Of a stretch of DNA of 5,020 bases, positions 5,011 through 5,020 are shown in pieces. This stretch comes from Deltaproteobacteria bacterium (GTDB lineage Bacteria > Myxococcota > B64-G9), in assembly GCA_030591745.1 (NCBI GenBank), contig JAUVAM010000365.1:1-5020 (forward strand), given 5' to 3'. The translations under genes were made by a program, and so were the position numbers. The notes under the pieces are model-generated. The model worked only from the letters and a program-made list of their open reading frames with translations, searched no databases and was not told the DNA's origin. The number at the start of each line of letters is the position of its first letter. Position 1 is the first letter of the stretch.

Positions 5011-5020
5011 GTGCCCATCT
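5011..5020 (+). CDS. Possible start of a rightward gene at the window edge
   Basis: A GTG at 5011 lies 10 bases after AGAGGAG (4994-5000) and downstream of the good promoter candidate at 4951-4979. Only three codons (GTG CCC ATC) are in the window, so the product cannot be named. The order of promoter, ribosome site and start codon is the only support. Confidence 0.3.

Overview
The window looks like ordinary chromosomal DNA from a Gram-negative bacterium of moderately high GC. Two proteins carry lipoprotein signal peptides. There is a stand-alone MshEN (type II secretion ATPase N-terminal) protein and a proteobacterial-style type I glutamine synthetase. Together these suggest a deltaproteobacterial-grade lineage (Myxococcota, Bradymonadota or Desulfobacterota-like), but this is an inference from gene style and not a taxonomic assignment. 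No tRNA, rRNA, CRISPR array, transposase or phage gene was recognised.

Layout, left to right. (1) Bases 1-532, minus strand: the first 24 codons of an RseP/site-2-type M50 metalloprotease run off the left edge, with its HExxH motif visible. Upstream of it lies a 124-aa coiled-coil plus C-terminal zinc-ribbon protein. (2) Bases 533-667: a divergent intergenic region with candidate promoters in both directions and a perfect 10-bp palindrome. (3) Bases 668-2982, plus strand: a 282-aa stand-alone MshEN protein (predicted cyclic-di-GMP binder, no ATPase domain), followed after 29 bp by a full-length glutamine synthetase, probably one transcript. (4) Bases 2983-3177: a structured, more AT-rich intergenic stretch with a 16-position stem-loop starting in the glnA stop codon, a second perfect inverted repeat right behind it, and a G8 run before the next gene. 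(5) Bases 3178-4323, plus strand: a 381-aa lipoprotein of unknown function. (6) Bases 4336-4878, minus strand, convergent with a 12-bp gap: a 180-aa lipoprotein with one phospholipase D (HKD) nuclease-type domain. (7) Bases 4879-5020: a promoter region with a good -35 box reading right, a palindrome between -35 and -10, and a possible GTG start of another gene at the very edge.

How the genes may work together. The only pairing that suggests a shared process is MshEN plus glnA, where a second-messenger receptor sits in the same operon as the central nitrogen-assimilation enzyme. The glutamine synthetase has the proteobacterial-type insertion, but a Phe replaces the Tyr that is adenylylated in E. 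coli, so it should not be controlled by GlnE at that site. If both readings hold, control of this enzyme differs from the textbook scheme. This is a hypothesis from adjacency and one substitution; I see no proof of a new system. The two lipoproteins and the M50 protease are envelope functions with no visible link to glnA.
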